This document shows, piece after piece, positions 1-11,521 of a DNA stretch of 64,000 bases (position 1 is the stretch's first letter; each line of letters starts with the position of its first letter). The notes below the pieces were generated by a model. The model was not told where the DNA came from, did no database searches, and saw only the letters and a program-made list of their open reading frames with translations. Source of the stretch: Cerrena zonata (Eukaryota > Basidiomycota > Agaricomycetes > Polyporales > Cerrenaceae). The stretch covers positions 682,001 through 746,000 of the forward strand of contig JASBNA010000008.1 in NCBI GenBank assembly GCA_038087015.1. The letters are read 5' to 3'. A program made the position numbers and the translations under genes.

Positions 1-276
1 GGGCTTGAGACAACATAATATTGCAAGTTTTAACTCGAGAATTTTTTCAGAAAGGGAGTCCAGGCGAGTTCCAGCAGAGTTGTAGAGTGATTGAAGGGGT
101 CGGATGCCATTCTGTCCACCGATACGTATAGACGTGTGACGTAAGAGGATAGAGTGACGGTAATGATAGAGCGCACGACGCGTTCGAAGCAAGTTCAGGG
201 CATCACGATTTGACTCTGCCGCGTCCGCAATGCACAAAAGAATAGACAGGTGGTTGGCTATAGTGGACGCAGCCAT
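1..276 (-). CDS. Hypothetical protein, 5' part only (runs off window)
   Basis: An ATG at 276-274 on the minus strand opens a frame that stays open for 92 codons to the left edge, so the gene continues outside the window. The peptide starts MAASTIANHLSILLC and is rich in Leu, Ser, Arg and Ala; I see no motif that identifies a family. It is divergent from the UBX gene, with about 700 bp between the two start codons, which could hold a shared promoter region. The open frame is the only support; an intron within it cannot be excluded. Confidence 0.45.
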   Translation of the reverse strand, partial: MAASTIANHLSILLCIADAAESNRDALNLLRTRRALYHYRHSILLRHTSIRIGGQNGIRPLQSLYNSAGTRLDSLSEKILELKLAILCCLKP

Positions 277-976
277 GTAGAGCGAGATGAGATACTGTCA
301 GGCCAAACATGATAGGAATGAGAGGCCTTTATATGTCGACGGTGCCAAGTGGCACCACAGAACGCACGTGGGTAATTTGGGATTTGCCCGACAATGTTTG
401 GGACGCCACAGCCAATGCATCGGCAGGACTTGTGGGTAGGAGCTTCACATGTCACATCGAGATATGATGAGCTTTTCCGCGGATGATCAAGTGTATATTG
501 AGCCGTTGTCAATGAGTGAGGGCCTAAGCTTTCAAGATAGCCTCTGAGTCTAGGTAGCAACCGTTGGGAGAGCGCGACTGTGTTCTTTTAGCGAGCCTTC
601 TCGTAGGGTCATGACCTATGTTTCGTAGCATTTGACCCAACTTGTCGATATCGGGACATACTGAAGTGCGCGATGTGCGGAGGTATAGTAAGAAGTGCTA
701 GTGAATGGTGGTCGCATTCACATCAGTGTGTGGCCATCATTAGCAATGAAAGTAATGAGCATTGACCTGATGATTGACCGGTTCGGAATCATCGTTCTAC
801 GTGGCCTGCCAAATGGGCAAGAGCATTTAGCGCGCATGTGGCAGTGGCAATAGTATGGCATTTCGGTCATTACTAGTACATCTTCTCATAGTACTAAGAA
901 CTCCATGAGTCCAAGACTACCTCTTCTTCTATCTCTCTACCTTTTCAACACTTGAACTTCGACGTAATTAGCAACA
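277..976. other. Intergenic region between divergent genes
   Basis: No supported gene. A 100-codon minus-strand frame at 258-560 has Cys/His-rich, low-likelihood composition and overlaps the start of the neighbouring gene in another frame. A pyrimidine-rich stretch at about 918-950, just before the UBX start codon, fits a fungal core promoter. Confidence 0.5.
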
Positions 977-3148
977 ATGGATGCAGACACTCTTTCTGAG
1001 ACCCAAAGACGGTCCTTGGACCAATTACAAGTGCTCACGAATGGTGGTGACACCGAGGTCGCGATGAGCGTATTGGACAGTGTAGACTGGGACGTGCAGG
1101 CAAGTTGTATATCTATGAGTATTCACATATAATTGATCGTTGTTCTATGTTCTTTGTCTCCATCCTACTCGTTGCTGGCACTTATCACTGTTCTTACTCT
1201 TACTAACATGCGTATATAGCGTGCCGCAGATATCATTTTTGACCAGAACCCTTCCGCTCCTTTATCAGTTTCTCGCTCTAATGAAACTCCTACTACTGTA
1301 GAGAGTTTCGATATTGATGATTCAGAACAACAAGGCCTCCTTGCTAATAATTCAGGTGGCCGGGGATTCAGACGGGTCGTGAGTTACACTGACCAAGATC
1401 TACACCAACAGTTATTGAATAATATTTCCTCAGCCTCCTCAATCATCGTCACCGCTTGCTATTGTTTCACGTCCGTTGCGGTTGATACTCACAATTCTTG
1501 CCCTGCCCTTCCACTTCCTACGAGCACTATTCCGTCTATTTCGGATTCCATTACCTCAATTACCAATGACACTATCTGGTCTCACACTCTACTATCGAAC
1601 GCCATCTGCACCCCGGCCGGAACTTAAGACTGATCCTCGTAGCGCCGCAGAACGATGGGTACGCTCATTAGAAGAAGAAACTGGTGCTATTTCGCTCGCT
1701 CGAGCACGTTCTCGTACTGGCGACGCCGCCTCTTCTTCTGTTGGAACCAATACATCCACATTAACCTCTCGTCCTGGAAAGGAATCCTCCGAGGACGACA
1801 GTGAACGTGTACTCCCCGATTTCTTTTTGGGAAGCTATGAGGAGTTTGCTAGAGCCTGTGCTAAAGACTCGGATGCTCGTATCGGATGCGTCGTTCTTGT
1901 CAGTGAAGAACATGATGATGTTCCAGAATTCAAACGGTATGTGTTATGCTCGGGAAGTCAATATTATTCGAACTGAATTCTCGCTATGTAGGAGCACGCT
2001 AACCGACCCTACCTTTGTGCGTCTTATGCATGCCAACAACTTCTTGGTATGGGGAGGAGATATTCGAGACCGCGATGCATGGAGTGGTACGATATCTCCA
2101 TCTCCTCACTTACAGAACGCTCACACATTTGATTATACCAGCATCACAGAAACTCCAAGCTACCACCTATCCCTTTGTAGCCTTTGTTGCTCTCCAACCT
2201 CGACGAGGGGGAGCATCACGTACAACTGCACCCCAAGCCACTCTAACCGTCCTCTCTCGCCACCAAGGACCTTCCATTCCATCTGCCAGCGCTCCGACAT
2301 CTGCACAGACGCTTGTAGCTCATCTGAATGACCAACTCCTTCCTCGTGTCGAACCTTTCCTCACCCGCCTCAGATCCCAGGCTGTCGAACGTGAAAACCT
2401 CAAGGCTCTGGAAAATGCTCAACGGGAACGTGAGCGGGCCCTTCGTGCAGAGCAAGATCGTGCATACGAAGAAAGTCAGCGGAAAGATAAAGAACGTATT
2501 CAGGCACGCATCGCGCAGGACCGCCAAGCTGCAGCAGACGCGAAACGAAAGGAAGCTGAATCCAAAGCTGAACAAGAAGAATCTGATCGACTCGCGCACG
2601 AGAAATCGCTGTGGGATGCCAAGAGGATGTCATGGAGAAGATGGGGTCGTAGGTCGTTCCTTCCCCGAGAACCCAGACCCGGTATGGCAGAACCCGCTCG
2701 TGGCAAAACGATCCGAGTGGGTGCTAGGATGCCCGATGGCAAACGAGGTGTGAGGTTCTTTGGAGAAAACGACTCGTTGACTGCTGTCTTCGCATTCGTG
2801 GATGCTCTGACCATTCCCGAAGGCAAAGAATTCTCAACCGACCTCGATCCCATTTCCCCTCCAGATGATGCTCCTCTTGGCGAGGACGGACTGACCGCAG
2901 CTATGTACGATGCTGGGAAAGTCGGTGAAGACTGGTGGGGATTCAAGCTTGTCCTCTCGTACCCTCGTCGTGAGATTACTTGGGAATCGGGTAAACGGAT
3001 CGCCGACGTAGAAGGTCTGAAGGCTGGTGGTCAGGTTATCGTGGAGACAGTGGACCCGTTCGCGAGGACGAAAGCGAAGGGTAAAGGAAAGGACGTCGGA
3101 GAGACGAATGGAGAAGACGATGGCTACGTGACGGAGGAGAGCGATTGA
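977..3148 (+). CDS. UBX-domain protein of the FAF2/UBXD8 type (ER membrane p97 adaptor)
   Basis: Exons 977-1099, 1220-1378, 1434-1936, 1992-2086 and 2142-3148 join into 628 codons with all phases matching. Order: UBA-like segment (about residues 1-50, ending WDVQRAADIIFD), hydrophobic hairpin (about 105-135) as in FAF2 proteins that sit in ER and lipid-droplet membranes, UAS/thioredoxin-like domain (about 190-330, with TTYPFVAFVAL), an Arg/Glu/Gln-rich coiled coil (about 378-451) and a C-terminal UBX domain (about 480-607). By family knowledge such proteins recruit Cdc48/p97 to ubiquitylated clients in ER-associated degradation. Intron 1 is GC-AG (CAG|GCAAGT); the other introns are GT-AG. The coding region from codon 1621 onward is repeated inverted at 44444-42918. 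This copy looks intact and is the only complete one. Confidence 0.88.
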
Positions 3149-3860
3149 GTATGTCGCGTCCGTTTCTCTGTTTGGATTGTTTGGATTTGGGATCATACAT
3201 GGACAACACTACATAGACCTCCCTTTTAATCGGGTGTAATTATCGTTCTTGGACGTGCTAGATGCTTGCATTTTCCTCAAACCACCTCGACGGTGCAGCC
3301 CACAAGCAAGGTTTGTGTCTAGACATTTCTCCGCTCACTACCGACGTATCTCGCGATGAGTAGGTGGCGTGTAAACGGTGACGTGGTGCATGACTTGGGT
3401 CTTCCTTGTGAGCGTATGTGAGAAATAGGGATATTTGTGAGCGGGAGGTTCCGGCGGGTTGCTTCTGGATACACAGGACGAACTCCGACGAAGATCAACT
3501 GCAACCGCTCGCCGTCACCGCATTGTTGACAGCGGAGCACTGTCAGGTGCAATTTCATCACAAGGTGTACTCGGAAACCAAATATAACGCGTTGATAGCT
3601 TGTCACAAGAAATGAGGCTTGCGCGTCCAGTGACATGAAGAAACCAGTAGAACACAGCAGACGCACTGCCCAACTTGCATGCACTGTGGATACCATATGT
3701 GTGTACAGCCATACTTCCACGGTATCCATATTTACGTGACCATGTCACACCAAGTGCGTTGGGACCGACGTATAAGGTTTGGTGCAAGGTAGTTATATAC
3801 CGGCTGTGCCCTAGCTCCCTCCTGAAGTTCTACTTCCTCAAGCTGCTACTAAGTCACACA
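3149..3860. other. Intergenic part of the inverted repeat
   Basis: No convincing gene. Frames at 3319-3729 (minus) and 3418-3615 (plus) are preserved in both arms only because the DNA is identical there; their composition (Cys, His, Arg-rich) does not look protein-coding. The stretch holds the UBX 3' untranslated region and the promoter of the next gene. Confidence 0.5.
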
Positions 3861-4644
3861 ATGCCGTTTACCCACGATTCCTCTGATACACACACAGAGA
3901 ATCGAGACCGGCAGTCATGCCTTTCTATCTTGAAGTAAGTCGGGCAGCGTCACTCGGTACTTCTTCTTACAAATGTCTAGGTTTCTTCGGGTCCCGTCAA
4001 TGACACGCGCCCTTACAAGGGATTTGATCGCCATCGACAACGGCCGCATGGGCCACTTAGGCGGTACGCAGGAATGGTTCGGTATTGAATACAACGGAAT
4101 GGCAGAAGCTGCTGATACAATAGAAGTGAAGTTTGCACTACGGTTCCGCCCTATTTACGAGGACATACGATTCACTGCCGCGGACGTGGACATGGATTTT
4201 GCCTGTTCGGAGGATACCGCAACAAAGGCATGGAGCAGAAATAAAACTCCAGCAAGGATTCTGTCTGTACTCCTGGAAGAGGAGTCCAATGAAAAACTTG
4301 CATTACACCAGGCAAATATCATGCAAAACTCTGCCAGTGCAGAGGATCCACAAAAGCTATTTGCTGTTGCCACTCGAAGGCAACAAACAAAAAATGTGGA
4401 GACCTCAAAGTCTGAGCACACAGACATTTTTGTCAATGATTGCAAGATTGCACTATCCTATTTTGAAAACCCAATTAACCATAAGGGCTTGGATTCACAT
4501 TGTCACATTGCTATTATATTAGCAAAATCTGTGGACCTCAAGGCCATATATATGAATATATATGCCAAAGCCTTGACATCAGACCATGCTGTTTGGACCA
4601 TAGGAAAAAGGCAGAATCATGCTTCATTCATGATCCTGGTATAG
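3861..4644 (+). CDS. Protein of unknown family (left copy), two exons
   Basis: Exons 3861-3934 and 3981-4644 join in phase across a GTAAGT...CTAG intron into 245 codons. The product has no signal peptide or membrane segment and is predicted to be soluble and beta-rich. The core motif IRFTAADVDMDF and the C-terminal block IYAKALTSDHAVWTIGK recur in the gene at 45444-46499 (IRFTAADIDMVF, IYARSLASNHTVCKIGK), so this is a real gene family with at least three members in the window. The copy at 41422-42205 encodes an identical main exon. I do not recognise the family. The start is chosen because the upstream exon supplies an ATG and the frame crosses the intron cleanly. Confidence 0.62.
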
Positions 4645-4846
4645 CAATAGGAAGTCATGTTATGAATATGATATTTTCAATAGTGGTAAGCAACACTGAT
4701 CCCAATTCTGCCTTTTCTTTCTTTTACTTTCTCCTGGTAGTAGTCTCAACTCTGCTACATAGCCATGTAACTATTGCCTTGTTCAAAATATTATTGATTT
4801 TTACTGTATATTAGGGTTATTGTGTTACTCAGGCTGATATCTTGGT

Positions 4847-5701
4847 AAGTATTTGAGACAAATATATGCTGATTAGAGAATACAAACAAGATGAGTAAGA
4901 TAAACTGGGTATTTATTATAATCATAATTTCAAAAATATACCAAGTACAGGGAGGTGATAAAATAAAATATAATATTGCTTACACAATAAATGAAGTATT
5001 AATAACCTAATGAATAAGGTAGTATAATACCCCAGGATATCCAAGTGTAGTGATGTGTTGTTACACGGTAGAGCTGATGTAACATAGTCAAAGTCTAAGT
5101 CAAAGATGTCGAGTAGGAATAGGGACTGGGTTATCCTAAACCTAAGACAAGAGTTCACTCTAGTCACTTGGTACAGTTCTCTGAGGTTCGAGTCCGCAGA
5201 CTCTAGCGAGCCTTGGGCACAGGCGAAGCTGGCCAAGTCAAGCAGGCAGAGGGTCAGGAGTTACAGGGGTAAATCCACGTAGATTCCGTCTGGGGAATTG
5301 GTGAGTTACAGGTGGTCCTTAAATACTACTGGGAATAATGGGAAAGGGGGTCTCGGGGAGAAGGTGATAGAAAGTAGAAGAAGCAACAGAATGGAAGAGA
5401 AGTGGAAAGCTAGAGAACAGAATGGAAGGCAGAGGAAGCACTACCTAAATAAGGGAGTTTAGTGATGGTGAGAACGTAGCTACTGGATAAGGGTATACTA
5501 GCTAAGTGACCATGTGGAAGGAGGTGAGAGAAAAGGGAAAGGTAGTCTGACGAAGTCTGAAGGGTAAAAGGTGGTGAAGAAAAGGAGTATGAGGCGAGTA
5601 AGGGTAGGCAGAAAGGGGTCCAGGAGGAAAATGAATTGGGGTCGACCATAGCGTATAACATGTGTTATACTTGATACAATCTCCTAGAAGGTGCTGCAAC
5701 A
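4847..5701 (-). mobile_element. Probable solo LTR, left-arm copy
   Basis: On the minus strand the 855-bp block begins TGTTGCAGCACC at 5701 and ends at 4847, flanked on both sides by TTGGT (4842-4846 and 5702-5706), which looks like a 5-bp target duplication. It contains a TATTTAAGG box before a CT-rich stretch, as LTR promoters do. The 3' end lacks the usual CA, so the boundary is uncertain. The same block lies in the right arm, where CopA interrupts it, so it was present before the repeat formed. Confidence 0.5.
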
Positions 5702-5706
5702 TTGGT

Positions 5707-7320
5707 CAGATTGTTACTATATATAGATGTTTTTGCTTACTTACTACTAATACTAGCACTTATAATACAAAAAATAGGAAATCAAATTTGAACTGAGTAA
5801 AGAGCCCATTATTGGTATTAGTAATATATATAGACAAAGAGGGAATTATTTTGAGTACTCTCACTTTTTTTTGAATTTTCTAACAGTTTTCTGCTCATTT
5901 TCCCTGCTTATTTTTTGTTGTTGATCTTTTTGTTAGATTCTACTAAACATAGTAAAAATATCTTCAGGTGTAGAAACTCCTGACACCAATCAGTAGGGTG
6001 GTGACTCTGCACCATAACCTATGCCTATCACTGAGTCTGCTTCTATGGCAGACTCTGTGCTTACTAGCTTTTGTCTCTATAAGAGATGAATGACATGGTC
6101 TTTAGGCTACTGTTCTTGCTCTTGGACATCATATTGATGCTGCTAGCAGTTTGCACTATCAAAACTTAGTGCTCAATTAGTCCATGCTTTGCTCTGTCTT
6201 GGCAACTGGTCACTCTTGGGACTAGTAAAGGATAATGATGCTATTGCTGCAACACAAGTTCCAGTAGTATCTGGTAAGGAGGACAAGTCTGAGTTAGTTG
6301 AGAGATAGGAATCAGTGTCTAGCTTTTATCTTGTTTCTTCAATAAAATATATTTATTCATAGTGTGATAATACTGCAACAGATGCTGGCCTGCTCTGCCA
6401 GGGATTTTCCTGGGCCAAACAAACCCACCTTTAGCCAATGAGAATTGGGCACCCATTACCACAACCTCAAGAGCTAGATGTCATACATATGATACCTTTG
6501 GAAGTGAGACACCACATATGTGATCCTTTGAGAGCATCTATGACACAATGCAACATATGAGTTTAAGTTGAATGTTGAATATTGAACTTGAAGCCACTGT
6601 TAACTTAGAAAACTTAGATGCTCTCAACTTTTATATTCATTGCTTGCTCTGATAGTCTCTACATTATCTGTCTGCTGCTGCTACTGGCTGTTTCCCATTC
6701 CTGCTTGACTATTTCATGCCAGAGCTCCCAGAACTCTCAGCAGCTACTAAGATAGTAGAAATGTTTATTGAAGAACAAACTGCTTAGGATGCTGATCTCA
6801 GTGTTGAAGCTCTTTGGGCTGATCCAACTGATAAGGAGGATATTGACAACCCACATGTTCAGCATGTTCAGCCTGACTGCTTCTGGGTTAGAGGTCAGGT
6901 ATCACATCAGGTCCCTCTTGCATCACCCATGTTTCAATCACTTTCAAGTATTGCAGAGTCAGGAATGACACTTCAAGGTATTTTCTACAACCCTTGAAAC
7001 ATCATTCTTAACTTTGGTATTGTATTTGCACAGGTATGTCTTCAATTATTTCAATTATTTCAACACAGCTGACCCTGTTATAGGTTCAATTCTATACTCA
7101 CACCATGGTGCAGTGCTACACTAAGGAGGACTGGACTGATGCAATCTGCTGTGTGAATTGTAGGGTATATATTTGCTAGGATTGTGGCTTCAAAATTGGG
7201 ATTGCATTTGATAAAAGACTATGTACTGACTTTCTGTACCCTTGACAACCTTATAGCAGTAAGTTTTCTCTTTCTTCCTCTTAACTCATTGCAGTTAACT
7301 CAGCACCAACTTCTAGGTAC
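5707..7320 (-). pseudogene. Decayed TE-like gene, left copy lacking its 3' end
   Basis: AT-rich sequence holding coding remnants that match the right arm. On the plus strand as printed, a frame from about 6760 to 6990 reads through one stop (VEALWADPTDKEDI, then WVRGQVSHQVPL), and about 7084-7250 carries a Cys-rich stretch (CCVNCRVYIC, stop, DCGFKIGIAFDK) resembling a zinc ribbon. In frame but broken by stops and lacking a clear start. I cannot name the family; a transposon origin is inferred from the decay and the surroundings. The copy is cut at 7320 by the centre of the repeat. Confidence 0.35.
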
Positions 7321-8563
7321 ATCAATTTTTTTTTGCGAGCTCAGCTCTATTTTCTAAGAAAAACTGATTACATATCTGAGCTCTATACTATCTATAGAGT
7401 ATATCTATAAAACTAATATCCTGGTCAAGATTCAGATGAGGTAATTATATCAAACTTTGGCTAACCTATATATCCCTATTATATATATCATTTTTCTCAG
7501 GTGGGATCTATTTCCTAAGGAAATCCAAGACTGTAGTTTCACTTTATATACTCTTAACCATCTATATCCTGAATATCTACAGTCTCTTACAAAAGTGATA
7601 TAGACACATTAAATTAAGATATTACACTCTTTGAGATCAAGTTCTACTACTACTACTACTAGAACTATCAGCACTGATCAATAAACATATATTTACATTT
7701 AACCTTCTTTTTGCTGGCCTCTATAGGTTATCCTGCTTTTGGTTGACTAACTTTATCAGGGAAAAAAGATAAATGGGGCACCTTGCGAAGGCAGCATGTT
7801 ATCTTTGTAATAGGTCTCTCCATTATTTACCTGGTTTGAGAAGACCTTATGCTACAAATGACTTTGCATACTGGTTATAAATATGTAACAGTATCCGTGC
7901 ATCTCAATTACATGCAAGAATACTAAGAAATAAATAAGTTTTGGAGAATATTAATATAGTGCAAATACCAGAAGTAGAATAAAATAGATGAGCTAGGTTT
8001 TGCCACCTTGCTTTAGAGATCACTTGCTTGATTGAACTAAAGTCAATGGTGGCCTAGACCGAGATTGTGGTTTGTATACCATGACAGCTACTGAGAGAAT
8101 CTTGTCTTATTTCTCTGATACCAGGTGAGTTCAGAATATTGTATCTGCTCTAGTATAGTCTTAACTCAATCATGAGAAAATCACAATATAATTAGACAAT
8201 CAAAAAAGGACTTTAAGATTCTATATTATACCCAGTGATCATAGCCACTGCTAGCATAGTCATGGGGAGCTAAAGCCTGGTCATCAAGAACATTTTCATT
8301 GCCCTGAATATCCTGAGTATCAGTGTCCTCAGTATTGTCATTGTCCTTACTATCATTGTCCTCAATATCATCATCATCCCAGACCTTGTCCTCCTTCTCA
8401 GAGGGTTCAAGCTCAGAGATAGAGTCATTGTCAGGCTGTGAGGTAGTTAAAGGAACAGCCTTTGACCATTCTAACCACTTGATGAAGCACTCAAGGAAAC
8501 AAGGAAATTCAGTATGAATATTAGCATGCTAGGCAGAAAGACCCTCACAAGTCTGACTCCAGT
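7321..8563. other. Unique spacer at the centre of the inverted repeat
   Basis: This 1.24-kb stretch has no counterpart in the other arm. It is AT-rich and contains a minus-strand coding remnant at 8246-8510 with an acidic Asp/Asn/Glu-rich tail (DDDDIEDNDSKDNDN) and stop at about 8246. That remnant continues the TE-like gene of the right arm. A short imperfect hairpin (CTATACTATCTATAGAGTATA) lies near 7385. Confidence 0.6.
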
Positions 8564-10188
8564 GTACCTAGAAGTTGGTGCTGAGTTAACTGCAATGAGT
8601 TAAGAGGAAGAAAGAGAAAACTTACTGCTATAAGGTTGTCAAGGTACAGAAAGTCAGTACATAGTCTTTTATCAAATGCAATCCCAATTTTGAAGCCACA
8701 ATCCTAGCAAATATATACCCTACAGATTCACACAGCAGATTGCATCAGTCCAGTCCATCCCTTAGTGTAGCACTGCACCATGGTGTGAGTATAGAATTGA
8801 ACCTATAACAGGGTCAGCTGTGTTGAAATAATTGAAATAATTGAAGACATACCTGTGCAAATACAATACCAAAGTTTAAGAATGATGTTTCAAGGGTTGT
8901 AGAAAATACCTTGAAGTGTCATTCCTGACTCTGCAATACTTGAAAGTGATTGAAACATGGGTGATGCAAGAGGGACCTGATGTGATACCTGACCTCTAAC
9001 CAGAAGCAGTCAGGCTGAACATGGCTGAACATGTGGGTTGTCAATATCCTCCTTATCAGTTGGATCAGCCCAAAGAGCTTCAAACACTGAGATCAGCATC
9101 CTAAGCAGTTGGTTCTTCATTAAACATTTCTACTATCTTAGTAGCTGCTGGAGAGTGTATCGGGGGAGCTCTGGCATGAAATAGTCAAGCAGGAATGGGA
9201 AACAGCCAGTAGCAGCAGCAGACAGATAATGTAGAGACTATCAGAGCAAGCAATGAATATAAAAGTTGAGAGCATCTAAGTTTTCTAAGTTAACAGTGGC
9301 TTCAAGTTCAATATTCAACATTCAACTTAAACTCATATGTTGCATTGTGTCATAGATGCTCTCAAAGGATCACATATGTGGTGTCTCACTTCCAAAGGTA
9401 TCATATGTATGACATCTAGCTCTTGAGGTTGTGGTAATGGGTGCCCAATTCTCATTGGCTAAAGGTGGGTTTGTTTGGCCCAGGAAAATCCCTGGCAGAG
9501 CAGGCCAGCATCTGTTGCAGTATTATCACACTATGAATAAATATATTTTATTGAAGAAAAAATAAAAGCTAGACACTGATTCCTATCTCTCAACTAACTC
9601 AGACTTGTCCTCCTTACCAGATACTACTGGAACTTGTGTTGCAGCAATAGCATCATTATCCTTTACTAGTCCCAAGAGTGACCAGTTGCCAAGACAGAGC
9701 AAAGCATGGACTAATTGAGCACTAAGTTTTGATAGTGCAAACTGCTAGCAGCATCAATATGATGTCCAAGAGCAAGAACAGTAGCCTAAAGACCATGTCA
9801 TTCATCTCTTATAGAGACAAAAGCTAGTAAGCACAGAGTCTGCCATAGAAGCAGACTCAGTGATAGGCATAGGTTATGGTGCAGAGTCACCACCCTACTG
9901 ATTGGTGTCAGGAGTTTCTACACCTGAAGATATTTTTACTATGTTTAGTAGAATCTAACAAAAAGATCAACAACAAAAAATAAGCAGGGAAAATGAGCAG
10001 AAAACTGTTAGAAAATTCAAAAAAAAGTGAGAGTACTCAAAATAATTCCCTCTTTGTCTATATATATTACTAATACCAATAATGGGCCTTTACTCAGTTC
10101 AAATTTGATTTCCTATTTTTTGTATTATAAGTGCTAGTATTAGTAGTAAGTAAGCAAAAACATCTATATATAGTAACAATCTGACCAA
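8246..10188 (-). pseudogene. Decayed TE-like gene, right copy with its 3' end
   Basis: Reverse-complement counterpart of 5707-7320 that also keeps the downstream exon. After an intron ending CTTCTAG at about 8568, the frame runs TCEGLS (stop), then FPCFLECFIKWLEWSK and an acidic tail to a TAA near 8246. Upstream pieces include a stretch reading LCLGNWSLLGLVKDND. Several stops interrupt every frame, so it is a pseudogene. Only this copy is continuous through the centre, whereas only the left arm is continuous with the UBX 5' exons. Confidence 0.35.
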
Positions 10189-11019
10189 TGTTGCAGCACC
10201 TTCTAGGAGATTGTATCAAGTATAACACATGTTATACGCTATGGTCGACCCCAATTCATTTTCCTCCTGGACCCCTTTCTGCCTACCCTTACTCGCCTCA
10301 TACTCCTTTCTTCACCACCTTTTACCCTTCAGACTTCGTCAGACTACCTTTCCCTTTTCTCTCACCTCCTTCCACATGGTCACTTAGCTAGTATACCCTT
10401 ATCCAGTAGCTACGTTCTCACCATCACTAAACTCCCTTATTTAGGTAGTGCTTCCTCTGCCTTCCATTCTGTTCTCTAGCTTTCCACTTCTCTTCCATTC
10501 TGTTGCTTCTTCTACTTTCTATCACCTTCTCCCCGAGACCCCCTTTCCCATTATTCCCAGTAGTATTTAAGGACCACCTGTAACTCACCAATTCCCCAGA
10601 CGGAATCTACGTGGATTTACCCCTGTAACTCCTGACCCTCTGCCTGCTTGACTTGGCCAGCTTCGCCTGTGCCCAAGGCTCGCTAGAGTCTGCGGACTCG
10701 AACCTCAGAGAACTGTACCAAGTGACTAGAGTGAACTCTTGTCTTAGGTTTAGGATAACCCAGTCCCTATTCCTACTCGACATCTTTGACTTAGACTTTG
10801 ACTATGTTACATCAGCTCTACCGTGTAACAACACATCACTACACTTGGATATCCTGGGGTATTATACTACCTTATTCATTAGGTTATTAATACTTCATTT
10901 ATTGTGTAAGCAATATTATATTTTATTTTATCACCTCCCTGTACTTGGTATATTTTGAAATTATGATTATAATAAATACCCAGTTTATCTTACTCATCTT
11001 GTTTGTATTCTCTAATCAG
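8564..11019 (-). repeat. Right arm of the inverted repeat, inner segment
   Basis: Reverse complement of about 4870-7320. It is continuous with the outer segment at 41193-44444 once CopA is removed; the five bases ATCAG are present on both sides of CopA as its target duplication. Inner plus outer segments total about 5.7 kb, the same as the left arm. Confidence 0.92.
10189..11019 (+). mobile_element. Probable solo LTR, right-arm copy, split by CopA
   Basis: Same block as 4847-5701, starting TGTTGCAGCACC. CopA is inserted near its 3' end; the remainder continues at 41198 to about 41219. A CT-rich segment follows the start and a TATTTAAGG box lies near 10563. Confidence 0.5.
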
Positions 11020-11521
11020 TGTTGTAATACACCGTCCGAGGCATCCGGACGCATGCACCATCCAGTATCGTAGTGCATCCGCATACGATCCACATCCGGA
11101 CACAATGTGCATCCGGGCATGACCCGCATCCGGACGTGGTACATCTGCCGCACTGAGGATCCGGCTGCAGCCAGCGCTGACCTCATCCGGACCTGATCAT
11201 TCCGGATTAGGAAGGTGCTCAGTTTTGCTTCCGTCTTATCCTCTTATACCTTCTGCCTTTTCTTTTGGACTCTCTTAATCCTTTCCTCATATCTTCTCAT
11301 CCCATTTTCTCTGGTTTGCTTTATTCCCATTTGCTCCTATTTTCCCGTCTGCCTTCCGACGTGTTTCTTATGCTTTCTGCATCCTCCTATTTGCTACTTG
11401 TTTCGGCCGTAAAATCCATCCGGATTTAGTATAAAAAGCTATGTATTTTGTCTAGTCTATCTTATCAATTTTATCGTCTTTGTTGCCTCTAAATACCCTA
11501 CCTATTGCGTGCACAACAACA
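11020..11521 (+). mobile_element. CopA 5' LTR (Ty1/copia), 502 bp
   Basis: Begins TGTTGTAATACACCG and ends GCACAACAACA, a TG...CA unit with matching ends. It is preceded by ATCAG (11015-11019), which recurs at 41193-41197 after the far end of the element. A TATAAAA box lies at about 11431. GC-rich copies of the motif CATCCGGA crowd the first 200 bp. The same LTR is recovered in two pieces at 28209-27520 and 41061-41192. Confidence 0.92.

Larger units (their letters stand above)
1621..7320 (+). repeat. Left arm of a 5.7-kb inverted repeat
   Basis: The sequence matches the reverse complement of 41193-44444 and then of 8564-11019. Paired coordinates sum to 46066 throughout 1992-4846 (one base less beyond a 1-nt indel in a UBX intron), and to about 15884-15890 for the inner part. 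The match stops abruptly at 1621/44444, inside UBX coding sequence, and at 7320/8564 in the centre. Identity is very high between 3300 and 4800 (the 223-codon frame there is residue-for-residue identical) and falls to roughly 94 percent in the outer 200 bp. Confidence 0.93.

Noticed and set aside
258..560. 100-codon minus-strand frame
   Set aside because: Its composition (Cys, His, Trp, Arg, Ser) is not protein-like, it has no motif, and it overlaps the better-supported frame ending at 276.
3319..3729. 136-codon frame present in both arms of the palindrome
   Set aside because: Its preservation is explained by near-identity of the DNA there; it overlaps other frames and has no family signal.
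5760..10100. CRISPR array or tRNA/rRNA genes in the AT-rich palindrome core
   Set aside because: No regularly spaced repeats and no tRNA or rRNA consensus was found; the symmetry is explained by the inverted repeat.
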